Origin: CAIWHR01 sp040006895 | Lineage (GTDB): Bacteria; Pseudomonadota; Gammaproteobacteria; Burkholderiales; Casimicrobiaceae | Direction: 5' to 3' | NCBI GenBank assembly: GCA_040006895.1 | Contig: JBDTWB010000210.1 | Coordinates: forward strand, 1-6,622 | Length of the DNA: 6,622 nt | In this document: positions 5,685-6,622 of the stretch, piece by piece | Layout of the letters: each line of letters opens with the position of its first letter | Numbering within the stretch: the first letter of the stretch is position 1 | The notes under the pieces: model-generated | Told to the model about the DNA's origin: nothing | What the model saw: only the letters and a program-made list of their open reading frames with translations | The model's database searches: none | Translations under genes and position numbers: made by a program

Positions 5685-5713
5685 TTGCGCAGGCGGGGGG
5701 CTTCGGCTACCGT
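5685..5713 (+). promoter_or_regulatory. Possible sigma70 promoter for trxA
   Basis: TTGCGC (5685-5690) and TACCGT (5708-5713) are spaced by 17 bp, about 110 nt before the trxA ATG. Only TTG and TAnnnT match the consensus. A second -10-like TACGAT at 5723-5728 is an alternative without a good -35. Confidence 0.35.
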
Positions 5714-5815
5714 GCCTGCGGTTACGATTCCACCTGTACATTCGAAGGCACCCGGCCGGGCACCTCCACACTCCAACCCCTGTCGTCAGCCATCGTCCGC
5801 TTACCGGGCCATTGC

Positions 5816-5821
5816 GAGGAA
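5816..5821 (+). promoter_or_regulatory. Shine-Dalgarno of trxA
   Basis: GAGGAA lies just upstream of ATG 5825 and is the clearest ribosome site in the window. It fixes the trxA start, although the frame stays open upstream to 5618. Confidence 0.8.
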
Positions 5822-5824
5822 ATC

Positions 5825-6151
5825 ATGAGTGACCATATCAAGCAGGTTACCGACGCGTCGTTCGACGACGACGTCCTCAAGTCCCCAACGCCCGTGCTGG
5901 TCGACTACTGGGCGGAATGGTGCGGTCCGTGCAAGATGATCGCCCCGGTCCTCGAGGACATCGCCCGCGATTACGCCGGGCGTCTCACGGTCGCCAAGCT
6001 CGACGTCGACGCCAATCCCGATACGACGGGCAAGTTCGGCATCCGGGGCATTCCCACCCTCATCATGTTCAAGGACGGCAAGGTCCACGCGCAAAAGGTC
6101 GGGGCACTGTCGAAATCGCAACTTACGGCATTTGTTGACAGCAACCTCTGA
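5825..6151 (+). CDS. trxA: Thioredoxin 1
   Basis: Cytosolic disulfide reductase that keeps protein thiols reduced and serves reductases such as ribonucleotide reductase; it is itself reduced by thioredoxin reductase. The 108-residue protein has the active site WCGPC (residues 32-36), the buried Asp27 that tunes its reactivity, and the cis-proline loop GIPT with Pro77. Length and all key positions match the family (E. coli TrxA has 109 with Met). No signal peptide is present. It is divergent from fdxA, and rho lies downstream on the same strand, a neighbourhood also found in E. coli. A promoter for rho overlaps its last codons. Confidence 0.98.
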   Translation: MSDHIKQVTDASFDDDVLKSPTPVLVDYWAEWCGPCKMIAPVLEDIARDYAGRLTVAKLDVDANPDTTGKFGIRGIPTLIMFKDGKVHAQKVGALSKSQLTAFVDSNL

Positions 6152-6163
6152 ACCCGCTACGCT
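6135..6163 (+). promoter_or_regulatory. Sigma70-like promoter for rho inside the end of trxA
   Basis: A perfect -35, TTGACA (6135-6140), is followed by a 17-bp spacer and TACGCT (6158-6163, TAnnnT). Transcription would start near 6170, giving rho a leader of about 185 nt. The -35 lies within the last trxA codons. Confidence 0.6.
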
Positions 6164-6178
6164 GACCTTCGTGCTCGC

Positions 6179-6208
6179 GGCGCACTCCCGGACGTTCGGG
6201 CCTGCGCC
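6179..6208 (+). other. Stem-loop at the start of the rho leader / downstream of trxA
   Basis: GGCGCA (6179-6184) pairs with TGCGCC (6203-6208), and an inner CCCG (6187-6190) pairs with CGGG (6197-6200) around a 6-nt loop, with a 2x2 internal loop. There is no T-run after it, so it is not a classical intrinsic terminator. It could protect the 3' end of trxA mRNA or be part of rho leader control. Confidence 0.4.
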
Positions 6209-6260
6209 AGCCACCACCCAAAGGCCGCCTGACAGCCCCGGATCATTTCCGGCCGGGCCG

Positions 6261-6350
6261 TCTTTCTCGGCGCCACGTTCCCACATCGTCGTTCGCAGCC
6301 TCCGGCTGCCTGCCCCTGTGCCCTACGTCCTCGCACGTTTCGGTCCCGCC
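6261..6350 (+). promoter_or_regulatory. C-rich, G-poor rho leader, candidate rut site
   Basis: In these 90 nt I count 41 C and 20 G, with many pyrimidine-C steps and no visible strong hairpin. Such C-over-G segments are where Rho loads on RNA. Rho is known in E. coli to limit its own synthesis by termination in its leader, so this may be the autoregulatory loading site. There is no Shine-Dalgarno before the rho ATG. Confidence 0.4.
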
Positions 6351-6354
6351 GACT

Positions 6355-6622
6355 ATGCATCTGTCTGAACTGAAATCCAAGCCTGTCACCGAACTCGTCG
6401 AGATCGCCAACGCGAACGAGCTCGAAGGCGCGAACCGCATGCGCAAGCATGACCTCATCTTCGCCATGCTGAAGCAGCAGGCGAAGAAAGGCGAATCCAT
6501 CTTCGGAGACGGCACGCTGGAGGTGCTGCCCGACGGCTTCGGCTTCCTGCGCTCGCCCGACACGAGCTATCTCGCCGGCACCGACGACATCTACATCTCG
6601 CCGTCGCAGATCCGCCGCTTCA
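6355..6622 (+). CDS. rho: Transcription termination factor Rho (N-terminal part, cut by window edge)
   Basis: Hexameric RNA-dependent ATPase/helicase that ends transcription and releases RNA. Only the first 89 residues are present. They comprise the N-terminal helical domain (about 1-47, starting MHLSELKSKPVTELVEIA) and the start of the cold-shock-like RNA-binding domain, with GDGTLEVLPDGFGFLR. The RNA-binding residues Phe62, Phe64, Arg66, Asp78 and Tyr80 stand at the E. coli positions, and SPSQIRRF matches the family. The ATPase domain is outside the window. The ATG at 6355 is supported by alignment to the family N-terminus and has no ribosome site of its own. Confidence 0.97.
   Translation, partial: MHLSELKSKPVTELVEIANANELEGANRMRKHDLIFAMLKQQAKKGESIFGDGTLEVLPDGFGFLRSPDTSYLAGTDDIYISPSQIRRF

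Noticed and set aside
5618..5824. Upstream extension of thioredoxin
   Set aside because: The strong Shine-Dalgarno GAGGAA and the family length both place the start at 5825; the upstream part is the divergent promoter region.

Overview
The window is GC-rich, densely packed bacterial DNA. It looks like a betaproteobacterial chromosome. The reasons are a stand-alone, soluble-type RnfB in the same operon as nth (endonuclease III), a DUF1841 protein (a family I know from beta- and gammaproteobacteria), a pair of small c4/c553-like cytochromes, an Azotobacter-type seven-iron ferredoxin, and the trxA-rho neighbourhood. I cannot name a genus from sequence alone. No transposase, integrase, tRNA, rRNA or CRISPR is visible, so this is mostly ordinary core genome.

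Layout. Bases 1-258 are a tandem-repeat array that probably runs past the left edge: ten 11-bp units, five of one variant and then five of a second, followed by a decayed zone with a 32-bp higher-order period. The decayed zone runs into the 3' end of a minus-strand PlsC-like acyltransferase gene (200-895), whose C-terminal tail appears to be encoded by repeat-derived DNA. A short divergent gap (896-987) leads into a plus-strand run of five close-set genes: rnfB (988-1644), a secreted TPR protein (1653-2642), nth (2639-3271, overlapping the TPR gene by 4 bp), a DUF1841 protein (3276-3701) and a SAM-dependent methyltransferase (3754-4368).

A hairpin at 4417-4432 separates this run from a convergent minus-strand group: two small periplasmic c-type cytochromes (4466-4789 and 4798-5160) with their own sigma70-like promoter, and upstream of them fdxA (5295-5618). 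fdxA is divergent from trxA (5825-6151). rho follows trxA and runs off the right edge (6355 to beyond 6622). A strong sigma70-like promoter at the end of trxA and a roughly 185-nt C-rich, G-poor leader precede rho, which fits Rho-dependent autoregulation.

How the genes fit together. Several products are redox or Fe-S proteins: RnfB (three cluster motifs), Nth (one 4Fe-4S), two cytochromes c, a 7Fe ferredoxin and thioredoxin. They do not form one recognised pathway. The items most worth a second look are the phased repeat array and its invasion of a coding end, the 21-bp duplication that doubles the rnfB start codon, the inverted repeat lying over the cytochrome promoter, and the rho leader. 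I found no convincing new multi-gene system.
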